From NCBI RefSeq assembly GCF_030813695.1, contig NZ_JAUSVA010000002.1, forward strand, positions 248,001 through 312,000: a DNA stretch of 64,000 bases, read 5' to 3'. The DNA comes from Kitasatospora herbaricolor. GTDB taxonomy: Bacteria; Actinomycetota; Actinomycetes; Streptomycetales; Streptomycetaceae. Made by a program: the position numbers and the translations under genes. This document shows positions 1-8,285 of the stretch, in pieces (within the stretch, counting starts at the first letter, position 1; each line of letters opens with the position of its first letter). Below the pieces are notes generated by a model. It was not told the DNA's origin and ran no database searches. It was given only the letters and a program-made list of their open reading frames with translations.

Positions 1-946
1 CCGGTGGGTCGAAGCGCAGGGCTTCGTCGACCAGCATGGACGTGTGTTCGGGGTGGGAGCGTAGCCAGCGGGCCTGCTCGGGATGCTGTACCAGGAGTAG
101 CACCGTACTGGCCAGGAGCGCCCCGGTGGTCTCGAGCCCGGCCATCAGGGAGAACATCGCCAGTCGGCGGACGGTCACATCCGATGCGGGGCGGTTGGGC
201 GCCGCCGCGTCCCACACGGTCAGCCAGTTGGTGATCACATCGTCTCGGGGGCAGGCTCGCCTGTCGGCGATGATTGCCGCGAAGTACGCCTGGAGTTCGC
301 CGCTGGCCAGGTCGGCCTGTTCGAGGCGCCGGGGAGTGGGAAAGAGCTCCTGGGCATAGATGTGTTCCCGTGTGAGCTGGTGCAGCCGGTCGAAGTCCCG
401 CGCCGGGAGGCCCAGCCAACGGCCGACGACGTTGATCGGGAACTGTTCACTGGTGTGCACGAAGTCGGCGCGAGGCCCCTCGGTCAGGGCGTCTTCGAGT
501 TGGTCGAGCAGTTCGTCGGTTGTCTCGCGTATCGGGGTGGTGAGGCGCTGGAGAGTCTGCTTGCCGAAGGCCTCGCGCAGGACTCGGCGTTGTTCGGTGT
601 GCTCCGGGGGGTTGAGGGACATGATCACGTGACCGAGTTCCTGGGCGGACCGGGATGTCCACCGGGTGCCCTGGCTTTGTCGCCAGTGCCAGTCCAGGGA
701 GGTCCATGCCCGGTCGCGCAGGATCGTCTCGCACACCTGATGGCTGGTGACGAGTACTCCGCCCCAGGGGGAGGGCAGTACCGCGCCTAGTTGGTGGAGT
801 TGTGCGAAGAGAGGCAGTGGGTCGCTCTGCCCACGAGCGGAGCGGAGCTGGGAGAGCAGAGCGACCACATTCCGGGCTTCGCCCGGCTCGAAGCTCGCCT
901 CCCGCCCGCGCGGGCTGGTTACAGTCCGGGTCGGTGCCGGGTTCAT
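1..946 (-). CDS. Cytochrome P450, C-terminus cut by window edge
   Basis: Translating from the ATG at 946 gives 315 residues of a bacterial P450 monooxygenase, a cytoplasmic haem enzyme that oxidises small molecules with ferredoxin-type partners. Visible are the helix C region (NPPEHTEQRRVLREAF, about residues 110-126), an I-helix with AGLETTG near residue 270 and the K-helix ExxR motif as EALR at the window edge. The haem-Cys loop lies outside the window. The start is chosen because GGAGGAAG sits just upstream. The phosphotransferase gene upstream is on the same strand, 299 bases away. It could be a tailoring P450 of a cluster continuing to the left; the substrate cannot be inferred. Confidence 0.9.
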   Translation of the reverse strand, partial: MNPAPTRTVTSPRGREASFEPGEARNVVALLSQLRSARGQSDPLPLFAQLHQLGAVLPSPWGGVLVTSHQVCETILRDRAWTSLDWHWRQSQGTRWTSRSAQELGHVIMSLNPPEHTEQRRVLREAFGKQTLQRLTTPIRETTDELLDQLEDALTEGPRADFVHTSEQFPINVVGRWLGLPARDFDRLHQLTREHIYAQELFPTPRRLEQADLASGELQAYFAAIIADRRACPRDDVITNWLTVWDAAAPNRPASDVTVRRLAMFSLMAGLETTGALLASTVLLLVQHPEQARWLRSHPEHTSMLVDEALRFDPP

Positions 947-1245
947 CTCGTCGCTTCCTCCACATCGTGGCTGCCAGGCCAACGGCCTGAGGGCGGCACC
1001 CATCGGAGGCCCGCACTGCAGCGGACGCTAGCCACCCTTCCGGATCCGTGTCTGGGTTCGTGGCCGTCGACGGGAGAGGTGACCCACACTGCGGGATGGC
1101 CCGCCACAGGATCCCGTCAGACGGAATTTGTGGTCCGCAGCGGAGCTGTCCGTGCCACGCACCCTTGGGCCACCACGACTGGGGACGGGCTCATACCGAA
1201 AGCTTGAAGGCGGACGGGGGTGGGGGCAGGCGCCGGTGGCGCGGG
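947..1245. other. Intergenic, no gene seen
   Basis: About 300 bases separate the P450 from the upstream phosphotransferase. They carry the ribosome-binding site of the P450 but no open frame with recognisable protein character. A promoter for the P450 probably lies here (inference). Confidence 0.4.
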
Positions 1246-2139
1246 TCAGGAGCGGAGGGGCCCGGCGGTCATGCGGCCGAGGGCGAGGTGGCCACGATCC
1301 TGCAGGTCCGCTCGGCCCTCGCGCAGACCGGTGTGCAGGTAGGAGGCGCCGAGGCGGACGGTCAGCAGCAACAGCAGGTGTTCTTCCACGGCGTCGAGCG
1401 GTCGGCCGTAGCCGGTGAAGAAGGCGTCCCGCAGTTCGGGGCGCGTGGGCCACAACGCCCCCAGCAGCCAGACGAACTCCTCGACCACCGGGCCGTGGCG
1501 GGCCTGCTCGAAGTCGATCAATCCGTGTTGCCCGGTCTCGTCGACCAGCCAGTTGCGGGTCGCGTAGTCGCCGTGGAGGAAGCGCAGCGGCAGCCGGTCG
1601 GCCAGGGCGGGGATCTCGGCGGCCGCGGCGTCGACGAGGGCGAGCACGTGGTCCGGCACCTGCCCGGCCAGGGCCTCCCGGCACTGCGCCGCCTCCCGCG
1701 CGTACGCGCCCATCGCCTCGCGCACCGCCGCCCGGTGGTCGGCGGTGCCCGCGTCTGAGCGGTCGTGCCAGCGCCGCAGCAGCCGCCCGGCGTCCTGGTG
1801 CAGCCGCAGCTCCGCGCCACGCCCCAACGGCAGGTCCCGTACGACGCGGCCAGGCAGTGCGGTGCTGAGCAGCGCGCGCAGCCCCGGGTCGCTCGCCAGC
1901 AGCCGGGGCGCCTGCCGCTCGGGCAAGTAGCGCGCGGCGTAGGCGTAGCCAGCGACCTCTCGGGCGAACGCGCCGTCGTCCGAGCTGATCTTGAGGAACG
2001 CGGCGGCGCCGTCGGGGCCGCTGAGGCGCCACACCCGGGAGGTGGCCCGCGGCCAGGAGCAGTCGGCCGCCGTCACCGGGCTCGGCAGGTGCCCGGCGAG
2101 CCAGACGAGCAGCTCGGGCGGGGGCGGGAAGTCGGTCAT
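1246..2139 (-). CDS. Aminoglycoside phosphotransferase-family kinase
   Basis: This 297-residue protein has the APH/choline-kinase fold signature. A nucleotide-binding N-lobe (AAFLKISSDDGAFAREV) is followed by the catalytic loop HGDYATRNWLVD and the metal-binding motif LIDFEQARHG. Family members phosphorylate aminoglycosides or other small molecules; the substrate is unknown. The ATG at 2139 is preferred over an upstream in-frame ATG because that extension encodes a GNAT acetyltransferase C-terminal fragment, not a kinase, and GGAG lies about 10 bases before this ATG. It may be a resistance gene or a metabolic kinase. Confidence 0.85.
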   Translation of the reverse strand: MTDFPPPPELLVWLAGHLPSPVTAADCSWPRATSRVWRLSGPDGAAAFLKISSDDGAFAREVAGYAYAARYLPERQAPRLLASDPGLRALLSTALPGRVVRDLPLGRGAELRLHQDAGRLLRRWHDRSDAGTADHRAAVREAMGAYAREAAQCREALAGQVPDHVLALVDAAAAEIPALADRLPLRFLHGDYATRNWLVDETGQHGLIDFEQARHGPVVEEFVWLLGALWPTRPELRDAFFTGYGRPLDAVEEHLLLLLTVRLGASYLHTGLREGRADLQDRGHLALGRMTAGPLRS

Positions 2140-2402
2140 CGGATCGGGTCTCCGAACAGGACGGTGGTCGTCACGGGGCCTCCAGGTCAGGGGGATCGGA
2201 CCGGCCCGGTTCGGGTCGGTGAAGCCGAGGCCGCGGTAGAGCTGCTCGCCGTCCGGGGACACGGTCAGGCGGACCTGCCCGCAGCCGGCGTCGGCGAGCC
2301 GCTGCCGGGCGGCGGCGGCCACACGCCGCCGTCGACGACCCCGAAGCGTTCGATTCCTTCGCGGCGGGCGGATGCCGTCAGCACCTCGAAGTCGATCATT
2401 CG
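2140..2402 (-). pseudogene. Gene debris: Nudix-like start joined to GNAT C-terminus
   Basis: A well-formed start (GGAAGAGGGG before the ATG at about 2402) opens a peptide beginning MIDFEVLTASARREGIERF, which resembles the first residues of some actinobacterial Nudix proteins. After about 25 codons the sequence switches frame into a GNAT acetyltransferase tail (VRLTVSPDGEQLYRGLGF, where the YRGLGF motif is typical). No complete domain remains. It looks like a deletion remnant joining two genes. The GNAT tail reads in frame into the phosphotransferase. Confidence 0.55.
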
Positions 2403-2922
2403 TAGAGCCCCTCTTCCTGGAAGGCGAGCACAGTGCAACCCGGCGCCATCACGTTGCATGGCAGCTCCAATGGCCTTTCTTAGAAAGGAGTTGATGCCTC
2501 GTCGGGAACGGTTCCGGGTTGGAGATCCTCCCGCTGTTCGAGGCGCCCGATCAAGCCAGGAGATCCCCGGAAAGAATGGACGAAGACAAACCTTTCGATT
2601 AGGCGTGCCTTCTGGTCTCCTCCTCCCCGGATGCGGCGCAAGGCGCTCCAGCAGGCGTCGGCCGACCACGGTTCACCGGTCGGGGCCTGTAAGGCGGTGG
2701 GAACGGGCGAAGGCCGGTGGCGTCGAGGCGGACCAGGCAGGTGCGCACCCGCCCGGCCGGGAGCGACCGCTGCGCGGACCGCACGTCCTCCGACACTGTC
2801 CTTCGCCCCGTACCCCGCGGCAGAGACACTGTGATCCCGCCCGGCTCCACCCCGAGCTCGGCGCACCGGCATCCGCGTTTCGGTGGGCTCTGAGCGCCCT
2901 GCTGCTTGCGTGACCATGGGGG
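2403..2922. other. Stretch without a recognisable gene
   Basis: Several short open frames exist on both strands, but none shows a known domain, a convincing ribosome-binding site or consistent protein-like composition. The region separates the kinase at 2923-4029 from gene debris and may itself be decayed coding DNA. Confidence 0.4.
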
Positions 2923-4029
2923 TCATGAACTCGGCAAGATGTCACGCAGGGCTCCCTCCAGGTCAGGTAGCCGGTCCAGCAGCATCAGAGCTGCCTCATG
3001 TCGTGCCCGCGCGTAGGACTCGAGCGCGGCGTCGACGAGGTGCGGTCGTTCCACTGGTGCCGACAACGGAAAGGTCGAGCAGAGCATGGCTGCACAGCCG
3101 ACACGCAGTGAGGACAAGAGGTCGTCCGCGGGCGCTTCGGGGTTGGCGTCTCGATAGGCGCGGGCGAGATCGGTGTATCCCTTGAGCCAGCTCTCCACGC
3201 CGTTGGACAGGACGCTCTTGGGGTCGCAACCAAGACGCACGATCTCCCAGGCGAGATACCCAGGTGCAGGTGGCCCGAAGTCCACGATCGCCGCGACATC
3301 GTCGTCCTTCAACAGGACGTTGGGACCGGCCAGGTCGCCGTGCATGACCTGGACCGTCAGCTGTGGAAGCGAAGCGAGGACGCGCTCGACGTGCCCCAGA
3401 ACGGCTTGTCGCTCACGCGCCGCCTGCAGCGCCCACGTCTCGAACTGTCCGAGCCTGGGCCTGTTCTGGAATGCGAGAATCAGCCTTTCGAAGCGGTCAC
3501 GTGCGGCGGTCACGTTGCACACCGCGGCACCAGGCTCCAGGGTGGGTGCGGCGGCGGGGTGAGTGGCGAGCCGGCTGTGAAGGCGACCCATCGCTGCGCC
3601 GACTGCCGCCCACCGCGCACCAGTCAGGTTGCCCTCGGCAGTCTCGGTGTGCGGCACGTATGACCACAGTGACATCGGCAGGCGGCCGTGGGTCGCGAGG
3701 AGTTCGTGCTCGCGCGTGCGGGTTGCCCGGGCAGTCGCGACACCTCCGTCGGCGGCGTACTCGGACAGCTCGACCGATGCCCGATCCAGATCCAAGCGGT
3801 CTCGACCGCGATAGACCTTGGCGAAGTGCCGACAGCCCGTCTGGTCCACGATGGCGTAGTTGTCCGTCGCGGTGCCCTCCGGGATTCGCGTGATTTCCGC
3901 CGGGCGCAGTCCGTACGCGAGCACCAGCGTGTCGGCGACCGCCGTGATCTGCGCCCCCTCCGCGGTGCGGCCGGGCTTGGAGGGCGCGGCGACCGGCTTG
4001 GTGGCGGGCTGGTGAGATGCGGTGGACAT
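2923..4029 (-). CDS. Phosphotransferase (APH-like kinase)
   Basis: The 368-residue product is a second APH/choline-kinase-fold enzyme. It shows an N-lobe with GTATDNYAIVD and HFAKVYRG, the Brenner-type catalytic motif HGDLAGPNVLL and the metal-binding IVDFGPP. The start at 4029 is chosen because the 47 residues upstream are proline-rich and unlike the family, and GAGGAG precedes this ATG. It belongs to the same broad family as the kinases at 42971-43870 and 45583-46467. The substrate is unknown; a homoserine-kinase-like or antibiotic kinase role is possible. Confidence 0.85.
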   Translation of the reverse strand: MSTASHQPATKPVAAPSKPGRTAEGAQITAVADTLVLAYGLRPAEITRIPEGTATDNYAIVDQTGCRHFAKVYRGRDRLDLDRASVELSEYAADGGVATARATRTREHELLATHGRLPMSLWSYVPHTETAEGNLTGARWAAVGAAMGRLHSRLATHPAAAPTLEPGAAVCNVTAARDRFERLILAFQNRPRLGQFETWALQAARERQAVLGHVERVLASLPQLTVQVMHGDLAGPNVLLKDDDVAAIVDFGPPAPGYLAWEIVRLGCDPKSVLSNGVESWLKGYTDLARAYRDANPEAPADDLLSSLRVGCAAMLCSTFPLSAPVERPHLVDAALESYARARHEAALMLLDRLPDLEGALRDILPSS

Positions 4030-4096
4030 GGTCTCCTCGTCGAAGCGCGCAGCGTTATTGGTCGGATGATGAGCGAGTGGCAGGTGGTCGGGTCGA

Positions 4097-4318
4097 TCAG
4101 GATGCGGGCACGGCGGTGCTGGTGAGGTGTTCGGGGCGGGCGGTGTGCGGGGTGAGCGTGGGGTGGACACCTCTGCTGCAGGCCTGCAGCAGCTGGCCGA
4201 GAGCGACCGGTTCCCCGGCCCGGCCGGCCGCCAGGTGCTCAGCGAGCTGCGGCGGGCCGCGCCGGGTGCAGCAGGGTCGCAAGATCGCCGACGGACAGAG
4301 CTCCGTCAATGCGGTCAT
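4097..4318 (-). CDS. Possible small hypothetical protein
   Basis: A 73-codon frame starts at an ATG preceded by GGGGGAGG about 9 bases upstream and ends 67 bases before the kinase at 4029. It has no recognised domain but contains paired cysteines (CC near residue 15). It could be a short first gene of the kinase operon or chance. The rest of 4319-4675 holds nothing recognisable. Confidence 0.3.
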   Translation of the reverse strand: MTALTELCPSAILRPCCTRRGPPQLAEHLAAGRAGEPVALGQLLQACSRGVHPTLTPHTARPEHLTSTAVPAS

Positions 4319-4675
4319 CTGATTGCGCCTCCCCCGTTCGGGTTGTGGCATTCCCGGGCCCGACCCGGCACCGCCACGAGTTGCAGGCACGAATCAGACC
4401 GTCCAGGCCGACACCGCGGCGCCCTGCCTCGTGAATCGGCTGATTGAGGCAGTGAGCGCGGTGACCGGCACGGCTCTTCGTGGCGAGGTTGGCCGGTTCG
4501 GCGTCGCGCAGGCGGAACGTAGGGCCGACCGCGGGCGCTGCGGCACCGAGTAGGGATGCTCGTCGCATAGAGTGCGGGCGCGCGGGTGTCCACGTCGTTC
4601 ACCAGAAGATGATCTTGGGCGCCTTCGCTTTCGTCTCCGCAGGCTTCCTTTGGGCCGCACCACCAGGAGGAATCA

Positions 4676-5065
4676 GTGTCATCCCCGCAAGTGATCACCC
4701 CCGTGGACCAGCTCGCCGAGGCGAAGAGGCAGTTGGGTTTCCCCCGTATCGTCGTGATCTGTGGCTCCACTCGTTTCATGGCCGAGATGGCCGAGGCCGA
4801 TGTGCGGGAGACCAAGGCCGGGAGGATTGTCGTCAAGCCGGGTTGCGACCTGAAGTCGCCGCACGCAATGTGGTCCGATCCTGTCGAGGCTGAGGCGCTG
4901 AAGTTTCGACTCGACGAGTTGCACCGGTCGAAGATCCTGCTCGCTGATGAGGTGCTCGTGGTCGGCGACTACATCGGCGACAGCACCCGGGCCGAGATCG
5001 CCTACGCCCGGTCGCTGGGCAGGCCCGTGCGGTTCACGCACCCCGAAGTCGATCCCGACGCCTGA
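4676..5065 (+). CDS. Nucleoside 2-deoxyribosyltransferase-superfamily protein
   Basis: The 129-residue protein starts at GTG 4676 behind a perfect AGGAGG. It has the Rossmann-like fold of the NDT/DUF4406 superfamily: a first strand with VVICGSTRFM, an internal ADEVLVVGDYIGDS and the catalytic-type motif STRAEIAYARSLGRPV, where the Glu matches the nucleophile of deoxyribosyltransferases. Such enzymes cleave or exchange N-glycosidic bonds, but many small members are uncharacterised. Its 3' end overlaps the convergent ACP-thioesterase gene by 64 bases. A second superfamily member is encoded at 10233-11012, at the other end of the operon. Confidence 0.75.
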   Translation: MSSPQVITPVDQLAEAKRQLGFPRIVVICGSTRFMAEMAEADVRETKAGRIVVKPGCDLKSPHAMWSDPVEAEALKFRLDELHRSKILLADEVLVVGDYIGDSTRAEIAYARSLGRPVRFTHPEVDPDA

Positions 5066-6144
5066 GGGCTCGCCCCCGCACCCTCCGCCAGCACCTCGTT
5101 GGAGTTGATCATCTGGCGGGTGGCGTGGTGGTGAGAGCGGGCTTGAGGAGCTGCGGAGCGCATCGCGGCCGTGATGGCGGTAGCGAGGGGCCGCTGGTGG
5201 TCCGTCACGTAGAAGTGGTCGCCTTCGTACATCTCGAGTCCGCGGAAGTGCGTGGTGAACGGCTGCCAGGCGAGGAGGCGTTCCTCGCCGATCAGCCTGT
5301 CGCGGCGGCCCCCGAAGACCGAGAGCGGAACGGGCAGCGGCTCGGGGACGAGGGGAGGCACCCAGGTGTCCAGGAGTTTGAAGTCGCTGCGGAACGCCGG
5401 GGCGAACGTGCGCCAGAGGGCTTCGTCGTCGAGGAGCTGCGGCGTGCTGCCGCCGACGTCTCGCAGCCAGTCTCGCAGTTCGTCGTCGGACATCAGGTGA
5501 GGGTGGGCGTCGGCGTCGGCTGCGCCTCGCGGGGCGCCGTAGGCGGACACACCCAGCCAGGTGGGGAGCGGGTTCCCCTCGTGGTGGAGCCGGCGGGTGA
5601 GCTGGTGGGCGATGAGGGCGCCCAGGCTGTGGCCGAAGAACCCGAAGGGCCGGTCGAGCAGGGGAGCGAGAGCGGTGTGGAAGTAGTCGACCAGCCGGTC
5701 GCAGTCGTCGATCAGCGGGAGTGTCTGCAGGTGGCCTCGGCCGGGGGTTTCCAGGAGGCAGAGTTCCCAGTCCTTCGGGAAGTGCTCCGCCCAACCCCGG
5801 TAGAGCAGGTGTGAGCCGCCGGCGTGGTGGAACAGGAACAGGCGCGCCGCCGGGTCGCTCAGCGGCCTCGGGCGGATGACCGGGCCAGCCGGTGTCTCGC
5901 CGACGCGCTTCGAGATGACGAGGGCGTGCAGTTCCGCCAGGGTGGCGGCACCGCTGATGACCACGGTGTTCTCCGGCAAGTCGAACGCGTTCTCGATGCG
6001 GGTGGAGATCTCGAGCATCAGCAGCGAGTCGATGTCGAGGTCGTCGGCGAAGTGCGCCTGGTCGGTGACCTCCCCGGGGTCGATCTCCAGTACGCCGGCT
6101 ATCAGGGCGCGGAGATCCTCGATGGTCACGGTCGTACTGGTCAC
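5002..6144 (-). CDS. Acyl carrier protein - type II thioesterase fusion
   Basis: This 380-residue didomain protein has an N-terminal carrier domain (residues 1-80) with the phosphopantetheine serine in DDLDIDSLLML (Ser40). The following alpha/beta-hydrolase thioesterase has FFGHSLGALIAH (nucleophile Ser173), GGRRDRLI (Asp282) and EGDHFY (His310), a complete triad. Separate type II thioesterases usually clean stalled carriers; fusion to an ACP suggests the chain built on this carrier is released here. GGGGGAAC precedes the GTG at 6144. The last 35 or so residues are basic and low in domain character and overlap the convergent gene, so the C-terminus may be a read-on extension. It is the last gene of the ketosynthase operon. 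Confidence 0.85.
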   Translation of the reverse strand: MTSTTVTIEDLRALIAGVLEIDPGEVTDQAHFADDLDIDSLLMLEISTRIENAFDLPENTVVISGAATLAELHALVISKRVGETPAGPVIRPRPLSDPAARLFLFHHAGGSHLLYRGWAEHFPKDWELCLLETPGRGHLQTLPLIDDCDRLVDYFHTALAPLLDRPFGFFGHSLGALIAHQLTRRLHHEGNPLPTWLGVSAYGAPRGAADADAHPHLMSDDELRDWLRDVGGSTPQLLDDEALWRTFAPAFRSDFKLLDTWVPPLVPEPLPVPLSVFGGRRDRLIGEERLLAWQPFTTHFRGLEMYEGDHFYVTDHQRPLATAITAAMRSAAPQARSHHHATRQMINSNEVLAEGAGASPQASGSTSGCVNRTGLPSDRA

Positions 6145-6186
6145 GGGTGTTCCCCCGGTTCCTGTGTGGATGGACGAGTGGGTCGG

Positions 6187-7155
6187 TCAAGGAGTGAGCA
6201 GCACAGCGGCTGCCGCGTCGTGGCGAGGGCCTCCGGCCGTGGCGAGCACCCTACCGGTGGCGCCGCTCTCGAAGTGGGCGGCTGCGGCGGCGCACTGCAG
6301 GATGCCCAGAGCCCCCGACAGCGGGCCCAGTTGGGCTTCCAGGTCGATGTGGCGCGTGGCTGCGAGCAGCCGGCGCGCCCCGGCTTCCGCCCCGTCCCCG
6401 AGCCACAGGCCGACGGATTCCTCCTGCGCCACACCGGCGGCGGCCAGCGCCCCGGAGAGGTCCTGTGCCCGCGCGTACCCGGCGATCGTGGCGCGAGGCC
6501 GTGCGCCGCGGGAAGCGGCCGCGTGCGCCGGTTCGAGGACGACGGCGACCGCCACGTCGGTGGACTGCCGGCCGAGCAGCTTCGTCGCCACGTCGTTGGC
6601 CGGTTCGACGCCGACGACGACGGCCGCTTCGGCGCGCCCGGCCACGACGAGGTTCCGGGCCCAGGCGAGGGCGTCCAGCCCGCTCGTGGCGCCGTTGCAG
6701 ACGGTGAGGTTGGGGCCGCGCAGCCCGTAGCGGATGGCCACCCAGCCCGCGGTGACGTTGCTGGAGGTCTGGGGCAGGCCCAGGGGGCTGAGAGCCCTGA
6801 CGCCTGCTCCGGCGATGGTGGCGGCGGCTTCGCACACGCTGTCCGCGTTGCCCAGGTTGGTGCTGACCACGACCGCGGTCTCATCGGCCGCCCCCGTGAA
6901 CGCGGCGGCGTCGTCGGTCAGGCCCGCGTCGTGGAGGGCGGACTCGGCAGCCCACAGGGCGAGGCGGGACGCGCGGTCCTTGTGGCGCAGCTCGCGTCCG
7001 CTGAGTCCGGTGGCGACATCAAAGCCGCCCGCCCCCGGCAGGGGCCCGAGGAGGTCGCCGTACGTCGCCACGCCGGGCAGCGCCAGTCCGATACCCGCGA
7101 CGACGACCTCCCGGACGTTCGGGATCCTCCTGCGCGCGATGCTCGTCGTGCTCAT
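6187..7155 (-). CDS. Ketosynthase-like partner subunit (chain-length-factor type, catalytic residues lost)
   Basis: The 322-residue protein has a thiolase-fold ketosynthase layout. The position of the active-site Cys is occupied by Ala156 (GPNLTVCNGATSG, aligned with the usual ACTSG). The HGTGT equivalent reads LWLGDGAEA, and the GHSLGAAG equivalent reads GPLSGALG, so Cys and both His are gone. This is the pattern of a KS-beta/chain-length factor that pairs with an active ketosynthase, but it is shorter than usual (about 400). The ATG at 7155 overlaps the stop of the ketosynthase (ATGA), implying coupled synthesis and a heterodimer. Confidence 0.8.
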   Translation of the reverse strand: MSTTSIARRRIPNVREVVVAGIGLALPGVATYGDLLGPLPGAGGFDVATGLSGRELRHKDRASRLALWAAESALHDAGLTDDAAAFTGAADETAVVVSTNLGNADSVCEAAATIAGAGVRALSPLGLPQTSSNVTAGWVAIRYGLRGPNLTVCNGATSGLDALAWARNLVVAGRAEAAVVVGVEPANDVATKLLGRQSTDVAVAVVLEPAHAAASRGARPRATIAGYARAQDLSGALAAAGVAQEESVGLWLGDGAEAGARRLLAATRHIDLEAQLGPLSGALGILQCAAAAAHFESGATGRVLATAGGPRHDAAAAVLLTP

Positions 7156-8285
7156 CGGGCTGCCTCCACGATCGCGACGGCGTTGATCCCTCCGAAGCCG
7201 AACGCGTCGATCTGCGCGATGGCCAGGGGGCCGGCCGCGGGGACGCCCCGCACCAGGCCCAGGCCCGCGGCCTCGGGGATCGGTTCGGTGAGTCCCAGGA
7301 CCGGGGGGACCGTTCCTTCCTTCATAGCGAGGACCGCCATCACGAGGCTGAGAAGTCCCGAACCGCCCAGGGTGTGGCCGGTCATCGCCTTGATGGCGGT
7401 CATCCGCGGACCGGATCCGGCACCATCGAAGATGCGGCGCAGGACGCCCGCCTCCGCCGCGTCGTTGAGGGGGGTGCCGCTGCCGTGCAGCATCACCAGG
7501 TCGATGTCGCGGGCCCGCACCCCCGCCCTGCGGTGGGCGTCGAGCACCGCGCGGGTGATGCCGTCGGGGTCCGGTGCGGTGGCGTGGTGAGCGTCGCAGT
7601 TCATGCCCACACCGCGCACCCGGGCGTGCACGGGCCCGTTCCCGGTGCCGGCGCGCTGGACGACGACGGCCGCCGCGCCCTCACCCATCAGCATGCCCTT
7701 GTGCGTGGCGTCGAAGGGGCGCAGCGCGTCGGGGATGCCGTTCTGCACCCGGTCGAGCGTGCCGAAGCCGCTCTCGGTGGCGGCGTCGGTGCCCGCGACG
7801 ACGACCGTGTCGGCCGTGCCGGCCTCGATCATGTCGGTGGCCAGGCCGAGCGCGTACAGCGTGGCGGAGCAGGCGTTGGCGAAGGTGTAGGTGGTGGACG
7901 CCCCGAAGGCCGCCTTCAGGGCGGTACCGAAGTGCAGGTCTTCGAGGGCGACGTCCACGCCGTCGCGCCACCACAGTTCGAGGCTGCGTTGTTCGCGCAT
8001 GGTGGTTCCGACCAGTACGGGTATCTGGGAGAGGTCCTCGCCCAGGCCCGCGTCGGCGGCCGCCTGGCGGACGACGGTGGTGAGCCAGCGGGTGGCGCGG
8101 CGCGGGATGTCGCCGCCGGCGGGCCGGTCGTCGATCTCGTAGGCGTAGGCCGCCCGGTACTTCTCCGGGTCGAACGCCTTCAGGGGTGTGCGGCTCTCCT
8201 GGCCCGCGCACAGCGCGGCGAAGATCTCTTCGGGGCTGGCGCCGATGTTGGCGATGGCGGCCATGCCCGTGATGTCCCAGGTCAC
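7152..8285 (-). CDS. Beta-ketoacyl synthase, catalytically complete
   Basis: The 377-residue protein carries the full Cys-His-His set: ANACSATLYALG (Cys139), MLHGSGTPLND (His267) and MTGHTLGGSG (His304), with a C-terminal AFGFGGINAV loop. It performs decarboxylative Claisen condensation of malonyl-ACP with an acyl primer. Its GTG start overlaps the stop of the ACP-ligase gene (GTGA), and its own stop overlaps the start of the degenerate partner, arguing for a KS-alpha/KS-beta pair. No acyltransferase, ketoreductase or dehydratase is visible in the operon, so these would come from elsewhere or the chain is short. Confidence 0.9.
   Translation of the reverse strand: MTWDITGMAAIANIGASPEEIFAALCAGQESRTPLKAFDPEKYRAAYAYEIDDRPAGGDIPRRATRWLTTVVRQAAADAGLGEDLSQIPVLVGTTMREQRSLELWWRDGVDVALEDLHFGTALKAAFGASTTYTFANACSATLYALGLATDMIEAGTADTVVVAGTDAATESGFGTLDRVQNGIPDALRPFDATHKGMLMGEGAAAVVVQRAGTGNGPVHARVRGVGMNCDAHHATAPDPDGITRAVLDAHRRAGVRARDIDLVMLHGSGTPLNDAAEAGVLRRIFDGAGSGPRMTAIKAMTGHTLGGSGLLSLVMAVLAMKEGTVPPVLGLTEPIPEAAGLGLVRGVPAAGPLAIAQIDAFGFGGINAVAIVEAAR

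Noticed and set aside
5824..7590. A 588-codon plus-strand open frame across the ketosynthase genes
   Set aside because: It lies opposite clear KS/ACP coding sequence, has low-complexity Gly/Arg/Ala-rich composition and shows no domain. Long antisense frames are expected at this GC content.
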